Shown here: one piece after another, positions 5,594-5,878 of the stretch
Numbering within the stretch: the first letter of the stretch is position 1
Layout: every line of letters starts with the position of its first letter
The notes under the pieces: model-generated
The model's database searches: none
Told to the model about the DNA's origin: nothing
Seen by the model: the letters and a program-made list of their open reading frames with translations, nothing else
DNA from: Balneolales bacterium
GTDB taxonomy: Bacteria > Bacteroidota > Rhodothermia > Balneolales > Natronogracilivirgulaceae
Length of the DNA: 5,878 nt
NCBI GenBank assembly: GCA_007131535.1
Contig: SLQI01000157.1
Location: 1 to 5,878 of the forward strand
Direction: 5' to 3'
Made by a program: the position numbers and the translations under genes

Positions 5594-5878
5594 ATGAAAT
5601 ATCTGCTTCTTTTTTTTATGTCAGCTTTCACCCTGCAAGGGTTTCAACAAGATAAACCGGCTTACCAAATTTTTGATCAGGAGGGTAACTCCAAAGAGTT
5701 TAATGAATTTATACAAGCGGCGCTGGACGCTGATATGGTTTTTTTCGGAGAGCGGCACAACAACCCCATTGCCCACTGGCTGCGACAGGAAACTCTCGCC
5801 GAACTTTATGAAGCGGATGAAAAAGAGCTCATCATCGGGGCTGAAATGTTTGAGCGCGACGACCAGCTGATATTAGAT
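5594..5878 (+). CDS. ChaN/Tiki-superfamily exported protein, N-terminal part (cut by window edge)
   Basis: An open frame from the ATG at 5594 runs without a stop to the last base, giving 95 residues. MKYLLLFFMSAFTLQG is a type I signal peptide, probably cleaved near residues 16-18; there is no lipobox cysteine. After a short N-terminal region ('YQIFDQEGNSKEFNEFIQAALDADMVF', stated as residues 24-50) comes the family signature F51-G-E-R-H55, then N56-N-P-I-A-H61, and later I81-G-A-E-M-F-E-R88. The GExH motif with the following His and the 'EMFERDxQ' segment mark the ChaN/DUF399 haem-binding group within the TraB/PrgY/Tiki/EreA-like fold. Characterised ChaN proteins bind haem and are linked to iron uptake; Tiki relatives are metalloproteases, so the activity here cannot be fixed from the N-terminus. 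No Shine-Dalgarno sequence is visible. It follows a terminator, so it should have its own promoter, possibly with the two palindromes upstream. The full family protein is usually near 280-300 residues, so about two thirds is missing. Confidence 0.82.
   Translation, partial: MKYLLLFFMSAFTLQGFQQDKPAYQIFDQEGNSKEFNEFIQAALDADMVFFGERHNNPIAHWLRQETLAELYEADEKELIIGAEMFERDDQLILD

Noticed and set aside
5403..5597. Plus-strand open frame of 64 codons between the terminator and the ChaN-like gene
   Set aside because: It starts inside the terminator hairpin, overlaps the start of the ChaN-like gene in another frame and shows no protein features.
5673..5870. Plus-strand open frame of 65 codons near the right edge
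   Set aside because: It is a shadow of the ChaN-like reading frame, whose GERH and EMFER motifs identify the real frame.
1..5878. CRISPR array, transposase, integrase, toxin-antitoxin or defence system
   Set aside because: No regularly spaced direct repeats, no mobile-element gene and no matching protein motif were found in any frame.

Overview
The window reads as chromosomal DNA from a member of the Bacteroidota or a close relative in the FCB group; Balneolota or Rhodothermota-like lineages fit best. Two predicted secreted proteins end in a type A type IX secretion (T9SS) sorting domain of the 'NxPNPFNPxTxIxxxLP ... GxYxYxx ... MMLV(K/R)' kind, which is common in those lineages. Shine-Dalgarno signals are weak or absent at several starts, as is usual in Bacteroidota. 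The secreted proteins are rich in Asp and Glu, as often seen in salt-adapted bacteria. This placement is an inference from protein style, not from a marker gene.

Layout. Positions 1-374 hold no gene I can support. They contain a degenerate 7-base tandem repeat (30-72), a GC-rich double hairpin (72-151), an 'atccgcg' repeat tract (about 295-350) and a possible terminator (325-371, minus). A 220-residue minus-strand gene (375-1037) encodes a small exported protein that joins a CxxCH cytochrome-c-like domain to a T9SS sorting domain. It diverges from an OsmC/Ohr-family thiol peroxidase-like gene (1311-1709, plus). After a 348-base gap, whose last 88 bases can fold into a long imperfect hairpin ending three bases before the start codon, comes a 258-residue lipoprotein of unknown function (2058-2834), closed by a very strong intrinsic terminator (2900-2948). 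A structured leader precedes a 718-residue multidomain surface protein (3199-5355: fibronectin III-like, eight GLUG repeats, SusE-like Ig domain, T9SS tail), which has its own terminator (5383-5420). The start of a ChaN/Tiki-superfamily exported protein (5594 onward) runs off the right edge.

The genes look like single transcription units, not one operon: strands diverge at 1038-1310, and intrinsic terminators follow the lipoprotein and GLUG genes. The shared theme is the cell envelope: two T9SS cargo proteins, one lipoprotein and one exported ChaN-like protein, with OsmC as the only clearly cytoplasmic product. Nothing here amounts to a defence island, mobile element or CRISPR system. The most interesting signals are the surface-directed mini-cytochrome, the hairpin that could mask the lipoprotein start, and the GC-rich folded element near the left edge.
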